Of a stretch of DNA of 64,000 nucleotides, positions 42,493 to 51,933 are shown in pieces. Both the position numbers and the translations under genes were made by a program. Each line of letters opens with the position of its first letter. Position 1 is the first letter of the stretch. This DNA comes from UBA1930 sp943371535. GTDB taxonomy: Bacteria; Bacteroidota; Bacteroidia; Chitinophagales; Chitinophagaceae. The notes beneath the pieces were generated by a model. That model made no database searches. It saw nothing but the letters and a program-made list of their open reading frames with translations, and was not told where the DNA came from. Location of the stretch: the NCBI GenBank assembly GCA_943371535.1, contig CALRVE020000002.1, positions 123,543 through 187,542 on the forward strand. The letters run 5' to 3'.

Positions 42493-42936
42493 TTACATTC
42501 CAGGAAACCATGGTCTGCCAATACCTTCTCTAAATGGCCAAGGTATAGATGCCAATATGAGTATTAATGCAATTAAGTATAGCCATTTAGCCGCTGCAAA
42601 ATTGTCTTTTTTAGCTTTTCCTCTTGCAACGGTAATTAAGATTATAGCAATAAGCATTCCTGCAAAATGTTCCACTGCCCAAAAACGAGCAAAAGAGCTT
42701 TTCATTAAATTACCCATGCCACCCATATTTTCTACCAATACTTTTAACCCAACTGTTTTGCTAAATATCCACTGATATAAACCCAACAATAAAGTGATAT
42801 GAGAAGCAATGAGCAAGAACAAACTTACTTTTTGCAAGCCTTTATTTTTTGTGAATGCTTGAAAAAGTGCTACCAATAATAGAATTAAAATTACCCAACG
42901 TAATAAATTGTGTAAGTGTAATAAACCTGTTGCCAT
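42493..42936 (-). CDS. four-helix membrane protein (cytochrome b-like group)
   Basis: 147 residues with four membrane segments (about 12-29, 38-57, 86-104, 116-133). The start MATGLLHLHNLLRWVILILLLVALF and the conserved histidines (HLH near 7-9, ASHIT near 45, VEHFAG near 90) match a group of Bacteroidota proteins annotated as cytochrome b-like, where the histidines may bind heme. The C-terminus REGIGRPWFPGM is also typical. The gene is followed by a terminator and seems monocistronic. Heme binding is inference. Confidence 0.7.
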   Translation of the reverse strand: MATGLLHLHNLLRWVILILLLVALFQAFTKNKGLQKVSLFLLIASHITLLLGLYQWIFSKTVGLKVLVENMGGMGNLMKSSFARFWAVEHFAGMLIAIILITVARGKAKKDNFAAAKWLYLIALILILASIPWPFREGIGRPWFPGM

Positions 42937-42984
42937 AATTATATTTTTAGCAAATCTAACCTTTACTACTTCAAATTGTTCAAA

Positions 42985-44058
42985 TTACTCTACCCAATCG
43001 GCAATAAAAATATTGGTGTCTCTTGTTCCACCATTGTTTCTATTACTGCAAAAAATTATTTTTTTGCCATTAGGACTAAACATAGGAAATGCATCAAAAC
43101 CTTTATCCCTGCTTACTTTGGTTAAGTTACTGCCGTCTTCATTAATCGTGTACATATTAAAAGGAAAACCTCTTTTGTATTCATGATTACTAGCAAAAAT
43201 TATTCTCTTACTATCTGGCATATAAGCAGGTGCCCAATTTGCCTGACCAAATGCTGTAACTTTTTTGGGGTTTGAACCATCGGCATTGGCAATCCAAACT
43301 TCCATATTGGTTGGTGCTACTAAGTTTTGAGCCAAAAGTTCTTTGTATTCCTTAATTTCTGCTTCAGTTTGGGGTCGGCTTGCACGCCAAATAATTTTTT
43401 TGCCATCTGGGCTAAACCATGCACCACCATCATAACCCAAAGCAGTAGTAATTCTTTTTACATTTTCTGTTTCTAAATCCATTAAATACAAGTCTAAATC
43501 GCCGTCTCTAGTACTTGTAAAAAGCATGGTTTTGCCATCTGGAGAAATGGTTGCTTCTGCATCGTAACCAGGTTCTTTGGTTAATTGCTTTACAATTTTT
43601 CCGTTTAAATCGGCTTGAAAAATATCGAAGCTGCTGTAAATGGGCCAAATGTATTTGTTGCCATATTTTTTTCTATCAGGTACTGGCGGACAAGCTTCAC
43701 TTGCTAAATGTGTAGATGCATAAACCACATGTTTTCCATCTTTTAAAAATGCTCCACAAGTAGTTCTCCCTTTTCCAGTACTTACTAATTTATAGGTGAA
43801 TTTTTCTCCCTTTTTCGGCACTTTTCCAATATACATCTGATCGCATTCAATCCCTTCTTTAGGGTTGGTTTTCTGAAATATGATATATTTTCCATCAAAA
43901 CTAAAATAGGCTTCAGCATTATCGCCTCCAAAAGTTAACTGTTGAATATTTTTAAAATGCTTTTCGCCTGCATACTGTGTAGAATCAGCAACTTGAGGTT
44001 GTTGAGCATTTGCTTGAAATGCAATTGCCATTGTTAGTAAACAAAATATTTTTTTCAT
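42985..44058 (-). CDS. TolB-like beta-propeller (PD40 repeat) secreted protein
   Basis: 357 residues from the ATG at 44058; an upstream in-frame ATG 14 codons earlier lacks a signal peptide. The signal peptide is MKKIFCLLTMAIAFQANAQ. At least five WD40-like PD40 repeats follow, each with a SPDGKKI or FSPDGKKIIW core (DAEATISPDGKTMLFTSTRDG, GGAWFSPDGKKIIWRAS, APAYMPDSKRIIFASN, AFPMFSPNGKKIIFCSN). The fold is a periplasmic beta-propeller as in TolB, but without its N-terminal domain. Related proteins sit with peptidases or outer-membrane proteins. It is divergent from the TPR lipoprotein gene. Confidence 0.87.
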   Translation of the reverse strand: MKKIFCLLTMAIAFQANAQQPQVADSTQYAGEKHFKNIQQLTFGGDNAEAYFSFDGKYIIFQKTNPKEGIECDQMYIGKVPKKGEKFTYKLVSTGKGRTTCGAFLKDGKHVVYASTHLASEACPPVPDRKKYGNKYIWPIYSSFDIFQADLNGKIVKQLTKEPGYDAEATISPDGKTMLFTSTRDGDLDLYLMDLETENVKRITTALGYDGGAWFSPDGKKIIWRASRPQTEAEIKEYKELLAQNLVAPTNMEVWIANADGSNPKKVTAFGQANWAPAYMPDSKRIIFASNHEYKRGFPFNMYTINEDGSNLTKVSRDKGFDAFPMFSPNGKKIIFCSNRNNGGTRDTNIFIADWVE

Positions 44059-44136
44059 GGCTGCAAAGTAAAAGTGAAATTTTAACTGTACCATCAACAA
44101 AGCGTCATAAATTGGTAAAGTTGCTTACTGCATTAC

Positions 44137-44144
44137 TATTTTTG
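44137..44144 (+). promoter_or_regulatory. -7 promoter box for the TPR lipoprotein gene (TATTTTTG)
   Basis: TATTTTTG matches TAnnTTTG, 4 bases before the ATG, with TTG 22 bases upstream at 44112-44114. The transcript would be nearly leaderless. Confidence 0.4.
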
Positions 44145-44148
44145 CAGC

Positions 44149-44943
44149 ATGAAATACATTGTTGTAACAACTTTTCTTTTGGTGATTGTATTATTCAGTT
44201 GTACTGATTCAACTCAAAAGAAAGATACTAATCAGTATCCACAGTATATCAATGAATTAATTTCATTAACCAAAAAATATCCTGATAGTCTTTCATTAAA
44301 AGTTTCTTTGGTAAATGCATTAGATAGTTTAGGTTTTTACAAAGAAGCCATTCAACAAGTTGATTCATTAATTACAACAGATAGTTTAAACTTTGGTTTT
44401 TGGAATGCAAAAGCTCATTTACAAGAAAATGCAAAAGATACTTTTGCTGCAATTATTTCTTTCAAAAGAGCATTAAGAATTTATGCAGCACCCGATGTAA
44501 TGCTAACATTAGCCAACCTATATGCTGAAACAAAAAATGATACTGCTTTACTATTGTGTAAAAAAGTAAATAATTTGAGTGCCGACAGAAAATATACAGC
44601 CGATTGTAAATTTATTGAGGGAATATATTTTACAAGAATAGGCAATACCCAAAAAGCCCTTGAATTGTTTGATGAATGTATTAATAACCGTTATACTTAT
44701 ATAGTTGCCTATTTAGAAAAAGGTTTTATTTATTATGACAGTAAACAATATAAAGAAGCATTAGATGTTTTTACTTTAGCTGCAACCGTAAGTAATGCTT
44801 ATGCAGATGCTTATTATTGGCAAGCTAAATGCCATGAAGCAATGAATAATAAAAAAGATGCTTTAGCGAATTATGAAAAGGCTTTGGCATTAGATAAAAA
44901 TTTAGTGGAAGCTAAAGAAGGAATGGAGAGAGTAAAAAACTAA
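44149..44943 (+). CDS. TPR-repeat lipoprotein
   Basis: 264 residues with a lipoprotein signal (MKYIVVTTFLLVIVLFSC, Cys18). Five or more tetratricopeptide repeats fill the rest: YPDSLSLKVSLVNALDSLGFYKEAIQQV, SFKRALRIYAAPDVMLTLANLYAE, KALELFDECINNRYTYIVAYLEKGFIYYDSKQYKEALDVF and ALANYEKALALDKNLVEAKEGME. TPR lipoproteins bind partner proteins at the membrane. It is the only plus-strand gene before rpe, from which it is separated by a long AT-rich repeat block. Confidence 0.88.
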   Translation: MKYIVVTTFLLVIVLFSCTDSTQKKDTNQYPQYINELISLTKKYPDSLSLKVSLVNALDSLGFYKEAIQQVDSLITTDSLNFGFWNAKAHLQENAKDTFAAIISFKRALRIYAAPDVMLTLANLYAETKNDTALLLCKKVNNLSADRKYTADCKFIEGIYFTRIGNTQKALELFDECINNRYTYIVAYLEKGFIYYDSKQYKEALDVFTLAATVSNAYADAYYWQAKCHEAMNNKKDALANYEKALALDKNLVEAKEGMERVKN

Positions 44944-45083
44944 AAATTGAAAAACTAAAAGAATAAAAAAGGAAAAACTAAAAGGATAAAAACTGAAAAA
45001 CTAAAAATTCAAAAACTAAAGAACTAAAAACCTACAACTTATTACTTACAACTCATAACTTATAACTCATAACTTATAACTCA
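44943..45083. repeat. low-complexity ACTAAAA / ACTTATA word repeats
   Basis: The first part (44943-45032) repeats AAAACTAAAA and AAAAACTGAAAAACTAAAA words; the second (45033-45083) repeats CATAACTTATAACT. The two parts share words with 30671-30770 (reverse complement) and 29251-29309. They fill the spacer upstream of rpe, leaving about 20 bases before the rpe ATG. Confidence 0.7.
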
Positions 45084-45104
45084 CCCCTCTAAACTCAAAC
45101 AAAC

Positions 45105-45752
45105 ATGCCCATTATTGCCCCTTCTTTATTAAGTGCAAATTTTATTAACCTTGAAGCCGATTGTAAAATGCTGAATGAAAGCCAAGCCGATTGGTTTCAC
45201 TTAGATGTAATGGATGGAAGATTTGTACCCAATATTACTTTTGGCCCCATGATCATTGAATTTATTAGAAAAGCAACCACCAAGGTTTGCGATGTACATT
45301 TAATGATTGAAGAACCTGAAAAATATGCTGAACAATTTAAAAACGCTGGTGCCGATATTTTAACAGTACATATTGAAGCTTGCACTCATTTACATAGAAA
45401 TATTCAGCAAATAAAAAGCTTAGGAATGAAGGCAGGTATTGCATTAAACCCTCATACACCCATTAATAATTTAGTTGATATTATTCAAGATGTAGATCTA
45501 GTTTGTTTAATGAGTGTAAATCCGGGTTTTGGTGGACAAAAATTTATTCCTCAAACCTTAGAAAAAATTACCCAATTAAGAAGTCTATGTAATAGCAAAG
45601 GTTTACAAACCCATATTGAAATTGATGGTGGCGTTACTTTAGATAATGCTGCTTCCATTGTACAAGCTGGAGCCGATGTCTTGGTAGCTGGAAACACTGT
45701 TTTTAAATCAGTAAATCCCATTGAAACCATTGCAGCGTTGCAAAATTTTTAG
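45105..45752 (+). CDS. rpe: ribulose-phosphate 3-epimerase
   Basis: 215 residues, normal length. TIM-barrel signatures: IIAPSLLSANFINLEADC at the start, FHLDVMDGRFVPNITFGP near 30, DVHLMIEEPEKY near 65, LMSVNPGFGGQKFI near 137 and IEIDGGVTLDNA near 170. It interconverts ribulose 5-phosphate and xylulose 5-phosphate in the pentose phosphate pathway. A terminator follows. The promoter must lie in or before the low-complexity block upstream. Confidence 0.97.
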   Translation: MPIIAPSLLSANFINLEADCKMLNESQADWFHLDVMDGRFVPNITFGPMIIEFIRKATTKVCDVHLMIEEPEKYAEQFKNAGADILTVHIEACTHLHRNIQQIKSLGMKAGIALNPHTPINNLVDIIQDVDLVCLMSVNPGFGGQKFIPQTLEKITQLRSLCNSKGLQTHIEIDGGVTLDNAASIVQAGADVLVAGNTVFKSVNPIETIAALQNF

Positions 45753-45782
45753 TATAGTTTTTCCACATAGAAGCATAAAAAA

Positions 45783-45810
45783 AGTCCTGCACTATTGCAG
45801 GACTTTTTTT
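45783..45810. terminator. intrinsic terminator between rpe and the T9SS protein gene
   Basis: AGTCCTGCA (45783-45791) pairs with TGCAGGACT (45796-45804) around CTAT, with A and T runs on both sides, so it ends transcription from both convergent genes. Confidence 0.9.
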
Positions 45811-45828
45811 ATGACTAAGTTCTATCAA

Positions 45829-47133
45829 TTATTGTTTTACAAATTGTACAGATGTTCTTGTTCCTTCATTTTCAAAAACAATTATATAATTGCCTCTTAC
45901 TAACTTACTTACATCTATAGTACTTTGTGTAGCACCCGTTTGAATATTTTGGCTAACTATATTTTTACCCTCTATGCTTACCACCTTAATAGTTGCTTTT
46001 GTACCTGCAAGTTCATGTGTTAAAGTAGCTGTATTTTTTACTGGGTTAGGATAAACTTCTAATTTGGTAGTTGGTTTACTATTTAATGCAACAATAGAAC
46101 TGTATTTAAAGCTACCATCTTTATCGCTCATTTTTAAACGATAATAGTTCACTCCTGTTTCTAAAACATCATTAAAACTATAGGTAGCAGTAGCAGCATT
46201 TTTTGCAGCAACAAATCCTATTTGTTTAAAATTTCTAGCATCATTACTTTTTTCAATGGCAAAACCATCTACATTTATTTCATTGGTAGTATTCCAAACT
46301 AAAGAAACTTCTTTGTTGACAACTTGACCGTTGAAAGATTTTAAAGAAAGCGGTAAAGGAGCATTTACCCATTCTGTTGCAACTCTAATACCATCAATTA
46401 TAGCAGCACTTGTACCAACAGTACCTTGGCGTATTGCTAAGCCATATACTTTACTAAGATCTGATACTGTATTATCTGTTGCAGTTAAATCTGCTGCTGA
46501 AGGTTCAGTAGCAGGAACTCCACTGGTAAAAATAAAAGCACTAATAATATCATTGGCAGAACCAGCAACAATTTCATGTTTCAAAACTACCAAATATGTT
46601 TGACCTACAGTATAATCAAGGGTAGTAAATACAGCAGAAGCTGCAGCTGATCCTTTACTTAAACCTAACTTAAATGTACCTGCTGTAGCCCCATCTTTAA
46701 TAAATAATCTACCCTTAAAATCAGAACCTGCAGAAGCACCATTAGATGCAAGTAGATGCAAAAAATAATCGCCGGTTGTTCCGCCACTAGCAGTAACATT
46801 TAATAAAAAAGAAGTATAAACAGTACCAGTTTTGAAACTATCTTGTAATGCTATGTTTACATCTTCTCTAGAGCCAGAACCATGTGCAAAAGTAACTGCA
46901 CCACCAACTCCACTACCTGCATATCCTGTATAGGTTAATCCAGATGAAATCCATTTTATTGGAGTTCCAGTTCCACTATGTTTAACCCAAACACTGCCTC
47001 CTAACGCTGGATTTACTAGAGTATCATTAGCTGTGTTTCCAGTTGATGTGTAATCAAAGTTTTGAATCAACTGTGCATCTACATTTGAAACCAAAAGAGA
47101 AATAATGATAAATAGTGTAATAAATTTCTTCAT
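45829..47133 (-). CDS. secreted protein with T9SS type A C-terminal sorting domain
   Basis: 434 residues with a signal peptide (MKKFITLFIIISLLVSNVDAQ). Residues about 30-255 form a jelly-roll-like beta domain with many Gly, Ser and Thr. A fibronectin-like segment (about 258-345, SLVWNTTNEINVDGFAIEKSNDARNF) follows, then the T9SS sorting domain (LEVYPNPVKNTATLTHELAG ... LVRGNYIIVFEN) at the C-terminus. It should be carried across the outer membrane by the type IX system and attached or released. The passenger function is unknown. Confidence 0.9.
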   Translation of the reverse strand: MKKFITLFIIISLLVSNVDAQLIQNFDYTSTGNTANDTLVNPALGGSVWVKHSGTGTPIKWISSGLTYTGYAGSGVGGAVTFAHGSGSREDVNIALQDSFKTGTVYTSFLLNVTASGGTTGDYFLHLLASNGASAGSDFKGRLFIKDGATAGTFKLGLSKGSAAASAVFTTLDYTVGQTYLVVLKHEIVAGSANDIISAFIFTSGVPATEPSAADLTATDNTVSDLSKVYGLAIRQGTVGTSAAIIDGIRVATEWVNAPLPLSLKSFNGQVVNKEVSLVWNTTNEINVDGFAIEKSNDARNFKQIGFVAAKNAATATYSFNDVLETGVNYYRLKMSDKDGSFKYSSIVALNSKPTTKLEVYPNPVKNTATLTHELAGTKATIKVVSIEGKNIVSQNIQTGATQSTIDVSKLVRGNYIIVFENEGTRTSVQFVKQ

Positions 47134-47262
47134 AATTAATATTTTTAAATTGTGACAAAGTAAACAAAAATTTATTGAACGCCTATCAAATTCATAATTT
47201 TTTAATACACAGCAGCTTTTCAGTTGGGTATTATTATCTTCATGCCCTATAATTTGCTTAGC

Positions 47263-49737
47263 ATGATGCGTTTTTTGTATATATTTTTTTCTTTTCTATT
47301 TATTCAATCTGCAATAGCTCAAAAAACAGCCACTTTAAATGGTAAAGTGGTAGATGAAAATAATAAGCCATTGGTAGGTGTGTCTATTGAAATTCTAGGT
47401 AAACAAAAAGGTGGCATTACCAACGATTCTGGCTTCTTCAAAATTTCTTTAACGCCCAATAGAGTTGCAGGTATTCTGTTTAGCTATGTTGGTTATTTTC
47501 CAACACAAAAAAATATTACTTTAAGTTTAGGCGAAACTGAGTTTATAACAGTTACCCTAAAAAGAAATCCTGAACAACTAAAAGAAGTTGTAGTGAAAGA
47601 CAAAAGAGGTAGAAGAGAAATTGGCAGAATTGCTATTGACCCATCTAAAGCCAATGTAAACCCCTCTCCAGTTTCTGGCATTGAACAACTCATTAAAATA
47701 TTTGTAGGGAGTAATAACGAATTAACTTCTCAATATTCCGTTCGTGGTGGTAGCTACGATGAAAACTTAATGTATGTAAACGATTTTGAAGTATTTAGAC
47801 CCTATCTTGTTAGAAATGGTCAACAAGAAGGATTAAGTTTTATTAATCCTGAATTAACTGGTGGAATTAAATTTTACAATGGTGGTTTTCAAGCAAAATA
47901 TGGCGATAAAATGAGTAGTGTTTTAGATATTACTTACAAGAAACCTAAAAAATTTGGCGGTAGTGCCTATATTGGTTTATTAGAACAGGGATTTCATTTA
48001 GAAGGTACAGGAGCAAAAGATAAAATTAATTTTTTGGTAGGGGTAAGAAATAGAAGTAATAGAAATTTATTGAGTAGCCAAGCCACTAAAGGCAATTATA
48101 TTCCATCGTCTAACGATATTCAAACACTCATTACATATACGCCCAATAGCAAATGGCAGTATGAAATTTTTGCCAATGCATCGGCAACAAAATTTACTTT
48201 ATTTCCTGAAGAAAGTAAATTATCTAGCTCAGTATTCTCTCCATTTTTTACAGCCAATTTTGGGTTAGATATATTTTTTGAAGGACAAGAAAAAGATAAT
48301 TATTCTACTAATTTTTTAGGCTTATCCGCCACACATCAACCCAAGAAAAATTTGCATTTAAAGTGGATGTTGAGTCGTTTCAATAATAACGAACAGGAAA
48401 ATATTGACATTACCGGAGCCTATTTATTTGGCGATAGAGATTTTGACAGAAACAGTGCAAGTTTTGGCTTAATTAATAATCCATTGGGTGCTGGTGTGTT
48501 TCAAAATTTTGCCAGAAATACTTTAGATATTACTGTTTGGGATGCTAGCCATAAAGGAAGTTTAGATAAAGACAAACACTTTATTCAATGGGGCAATACC
48601 ATTCAACAACAAGTAGTAAACGATAAATTGAACGAATGGGAATACAATGATAGTGCTGGCTATTCGTTACCTTATACTGGCAATACTTTACAACTGAATA
48701 AAGTTTTAAAAGGTACTGCTAATTTTAATGTTACTCGTATTAGTGGATATATTCAAGACAATATTCAATTTAAAGATTCTAGCGATTTTACATTGCAATT
48801 AGGATTGCGTTATAACTACAATACTTTAAACAAAGAATTCTTATTATCGCCAAGAGCAAGCTTTTCTTATGTGCCTAAAAATTGGGATAAAGACGTGATC
48901 ATAAAAGGTGCAGTTGGTATGTATAATCAACCTCCATTTTATAGAGAATTAAGAAGGTATGATGGTACATTGAATAAAGATTTAAAATCGCAAAAAAGCT
49001 TTCAGGCAAGTGTTGGGTTAGATTACAATTTTAAAATGTTGGAACGTCCTGCTCGTATTACTACAGAATTGTATTATAAAAACATGTGGGATGTTGTACC
49101 TTACGACATTGACAATGTTCGGGTACGCTATTTTGGAGAAAATAATGCTAAAGCTTATGCTGTAGGAATTGAAACAAGATTGTATGGAGAATTTGTAAAA
49201 GATGCTGAAAGTTGGATAAGTTTTGGCATTATGAATACCAAAGAAAATATAGCCAACGATAGCTACCAACAATATACTTTAGATGCCAACAACAGACCTA
49301 CAGATAGCACTACAGTTGATGTTGGATGGCTTAGACGACCAACAGATAGAATGTTTACGTTTGGTATGTTTTTTCAAGATTATTTAAGCACCAATAAAAA
49401 TATTAAATTGTACATGAATGCATTGTATGGCAGCAATTTACCTTACAATATTCCAGGTAGTGTACGTTACAGAAATGCATTGGTTATTGAACCTTATATA
49501 CGTGTAGATTTAGGCTTAAGTGCATTACTATTAGATGCTGAAAAGCAAAATAGAAGAAGTCATTCACCCTTTAGAAATTTTGAAAGTATTTGGGCTAGTT
49601 TAGAAATTTTCAATTTAATAGATAGAGCAAATACCATTAGCTATTTATTGGTAAAAGATTTTCAGAATAATACTTTTGCCATGCCTAATAGATTAACACC
49701 AAGATTGGTGAATTTGAAACTAATTGTAAAATGGTAA
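47263..49737 (+). CDS. TonB-dependent receptor with carboxypeptidase-like N-terminal domain
   Basis: 825 residues from the ATG at 47263; two upstream starts (TTG 47224, ATG 47242) give a poorer signal peptide. The signal is MMRFLYIFFSFLFIQSAIAQ. The carboxypeptidase-like beta sandwich (TLNGKVVDENNKPLVGVSIEILG, about 23-105) precedes a plug (RIAIDPSKANVNPSPVSGIEQLIK... QYSVRGGSYDENLMYVNDFEVFRP) and a barrel ending in NRLTPRLVNLKLIVKW. It imports an unknown substrate with TonB. No SusD partner is adjacent, so it is not a polysaccharide SusCD pair. Confidence 0.92.
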   Translation: MMRFLYIFFSFLFIQSAIAQKTATLNGKVVDENNKPLVGVSIEILGKQKGGITNDSGFFKISLTPNRVAGILFSYVGYFPTQKNITLSLGETEFITVTLKRNPEQLKEVVVKDKRGRREIGRIAIDPSKANVNPSPVSGIEQLIKIFVGSNNELTSQYSVRGGSYDENLMYVNDFEVFRPYLVRNGQQEGLSFINPELTGGIKFYNGGFQAKYGDKMSSVLDITYKKPKKFGGSAYIGLLEQGFHLEGTGAKDKINFLVGVRNRSNRNLLSSQATKGNYIPSSNDIQTLITYTPNSKWQYEIFANASATKFTLFPEESKLSSSVFSPFFTANFGLDIFFEGQEKDNYSTNFLGLSATHQPKKNLHLKWMLSRFNNNEQENIDITGAYLFGDRDFDRNSASFGLINNPLGAGVFQNFARNTLDITVWDASHKGSLDKDKHFIQWGNTIQQQVVNDKLNEWEYNDSAGYSLPYTGNTLQLNKVLKGTANFNVTRISGYIQDNIQFKDSSDFTLQLGLRYNYNTLNKEFLLSPRASFSYVPKNWDKDVIIKGAVGMYNQPPFYRELRRYDGTLNKDLKSQKSFQASVGLDYNFKMLERPARITTELYYKNMWDVVPYDIDNVRVRYFGENNAKAYAVGIETRLYGEFVKDAESWISFGIMNTKENIANDSYQQYTLDANNRPTDSTTVDVGWLRRPTDRMFTFGMFFQDYLSTNKNIKLYMNALYGSNLPYNIPGSVRYRNALVIEPYIRVDLGLSALLLDAEKQNRRSHSPFRNFESIWASLEIFNLIDRANTISYLLVKDFQNNTFAMPNRLTPRLVNLKLIVKW

Positions 49738-49745
49738 GGTTTAAT

Positions 49746-51608
49746 TTATTTAAATACGTTGTTGCTACATAAAATCCACCAATCAAAATTATTGGCGTCA
49801 TGAGCAGCCAATGCATTGTTTTTTTGATTGAGTATTGCTTTATTATAAATTCCTTTTGCAACAAAATTTTTCTTGGCTTCCATTAATTGTTCTTGTATTT
49901 GTGCATGTTGCATCCATTGTTGTTGTGGAGGTTCAAAACCTACTTTATCTTTTCGCCAAACAATTTGTTTAGGCAAAAAATTATCCATTGCTGCTCTGTG
50001 CAAATGCTTGGTAAAACCATTTTTAATTTTAAAATGAGCTGGCAAGCTAAACACAAACTCTACCAATTCATGACTCAAAAATGGCAGCCTAACTTCTCGT
50101 GAATGAGCCATTGAATTTCTATCGGCATAACGCAACAAATCTTCTAATCCATTTTTAAATGTATTGTAGTATAAAATATCATTCAATTCATGAATAACAG
50201 GCTTTTTTATGGCTGAAGCATCAAAATAATTTTGTACAAAATCTTGCGAAAGCATTGTACTATTTACAACAGAATTTTTCAATTGCTGTTGCAATTTTTT
50301 TGCAGCTATACTAGGTAAAAAAGCAGCAGCATAATTATTGATATTCCAATGAACTGAATGTCCATTTGCTAATGTTGCAGTTTGTTCTTTTTTTAGTTTA
50401 CTAAACTGAAAACCACTAACCAATTGTTGCCAATACCAATGGTAATATTTGGTATAACCACCTAAAATTTCATCGGCACCTTGCCCGTCTAACAATACTT
50501 TTACATTGTGTTGCTTTGCCAATTCATACACTTTAAACTGGGCATAAATACTAGCCGATTGAAAAGGCTCTTCTTGATGATACATTAACTTATCAAAATC
50601 TTGTATAAAATCTTGAGCAGTTGGTGTAACAGTATGATTTTGTAAGTTGAATTGTTGATTAACAAGATGGATATATGCAGACTCATCTTTTGCAAATCCA
50701 GGAAAAACAGCCGAAAAAGTTTGCAACTGTAATAGTTGCTCTTTCTCTTTTTGAAATAGTTGCATAGATGCTACAATACTTGAACTATCCAATCCTCCAC
50801 TCAAACTTGTTCCAACGGCAACATCACTTCTTAAACGCCTTTCAATAGATTGATCAAATTTGTCAAGAAATATTTCAACAGCTTTTTCCTCACTAAAAAT
50901 AAATGATGGTTTAGTATTTTCTAGCTCCCAGTAATTGTATACATAAAAATTATGCTCAGCTGTATTAAAATGCAACGCATGAGCAGCTGGCAATTTTTTT
51001 ATATGGGTATAAAATGTTTCCTCAGTCTTTGTTGGGTTGCTTACAAAACCTGCTGCTAAATAATTTAATAGCATCGTATTATTTACTTCTTTTGCTACAC
51101 CCACAGCCCATAGAGCTTTCATTTCGCTAGCAAATAAAAGTTGCTTTCCATCGAAAAAATAATACAAAGGTTTTTCACCAAAGCGATCACGGGCAATAAA
51201 TATTTCTTTGCTTTCTTCATCCCAAATAGCAAAAGCAAACATGCCATCTAAATATTGCAAACAATCATTGTTATAACAATGCCATAAGGCTAGCAAAACT
51301 TCTGTATCACTTTGAGTAGTAAAAACATATCCTTTTGCTTGTAAATCATTTTTAAGTTCTAAGTAATTATAAATTTCCCCATTAAAAACAATGGTAAATC
51401 TATTATTGTAATGCATGGGTTGTGCAGCAGCATTACTTAAATCAATCACCGATAACCTTGTATGTACTAAACCAACAGTATTTGTTTCATTCAACCAAAA
51501 ACCTTCACCATCTGGACCACGATGACGTAAAGCCATTGCCATTTGTTGCAACTTATTTTGTTGCACCAATGTTATATTAGTAGAAATTATGCCTGCTATA
51601 CCACACAT
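49746..51608 (-). CDS. asnB: asparagine synthase (glutamine-hydrolysing)
   Basis: 620 residues. The N-terminal glutaminase domain begins MCGIAGIIS with catalytic Cys2, and has RHRGPDGEGFW near residue 30 and VFNGEIYNYLEL near 75. The C-terminal synthetase domain (about 225-620) has the ATP pyrophosphate loop SLSGGLDSSSIVAS. It makes asparagine from aspartate, ATP and glutamine, or an amide-transfer product of similar chemistry. The QGADEILGGYTKY and LRYADRNSMAHSREVRLPFL blocks are typical of the long Bacteroidota form. Such genes also occur in polysaccharide clusters. It is convergent with the TonB receptor. Confidence 0.93.
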   Translation of the reverse strand: MCGIAGIISTNITLVQQNKLQQMAMALRHRGPDGEGFWLNETNTVGLVHTRLSVIDLSNAAAQPMHYNNRFTIVFNGEIYNYLELKNDLQAKGYVFTTQSDTEVLLALWHCYNNDCLQYLDGMFAFAIWDEESKEIFIARDRFGEKPLYYFFDGKQLLFASEMKALWAVGVAKEVNNTMLLNYLAAGFVSNPTKTEETFYTHIKKLPAAHALHFNTAEHNFYVYNYWELENTKPSFIFSEEKAVEIFLDKFDQSIERRLRSDVAVGTSLSGGLDSSSIVASMQLFQKEKEQLLQLQTFSAVFPGFAKDESAYIHLVNQQFNLQNHTVTPTAQDFIQDFDKLMYHQEEPFQSASIYAQFKVYELAKQHNVKVLLDGQGADEILGGYTKYYHWYWQQLVSGFQFSKLKKEQTATLANGHSVHWNINNYAAAFLPSIAAKKLQQQLKNSVVNSTMLSQDFVQNYFDASAIKKPVIHELNDILYYNTFKNGLEDLLRYADRNSMAHSREVRLPFLSHELVEFVFSLPAHFKIKNGFTKHLHRAAMDNFLPKQIVWRKDKVGFEPPQQQWMQHAQIQEQLMEAKKNFVAKGIYNKAILNQKNNALAAHDANNFDWWILCSNNVFK

Positions 51609-51933
51609 GAAGAGAATGGTTTAAAGTTTAAAGTTAAAGGTTTGAAAGTTCTAGAATTTAGAAAGATTGAAACATGCAAAATTTCAAAAATTAGGACGAC
51701 TTGAGCTTGCAAGAAAAGAAGTCAAAAATTAATATTAATAATTAAATTTAATTAAAATAATGATTTATAAATATTACTTTGCTCATTTGAATAGCTACAG
51801 ACGAAAGGCTGGCAGATTGAAGCGGTAGCTGCCAACTATGTTGGCACTACAAGTGTAAAGCTGCAACTATTGTTGAATATTGTACTTTAGGTGATTGCCC
51901 CAAATAAAAAACCTCCATTTAAGGAGGGAATTA
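51609..51933. other. 325-bp gene-free spacer with hairpins
   Basis: After an AAAGTTTAAAGTT low-complexity stretch (51614-51640) there is an AT-rich segment, then a bulged hairpin GTAG-C-TGCCAAC-TAT-GTTGGCA-CTAC (51825-51850), then the terminator at 51905-51927. I see no gene in it. The asnB promoter should be at the left end. Confidence 0.6.
51905..51927 (-). terminator. intrinsic terminator after the DUF2911 gene
   Basis: CCTCC pairs with GGAGG around a 6-base loop, followed on the minus strand by a TTTTTT run, 7 bases after the DUF2911 stop. Confidence 0.75.
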
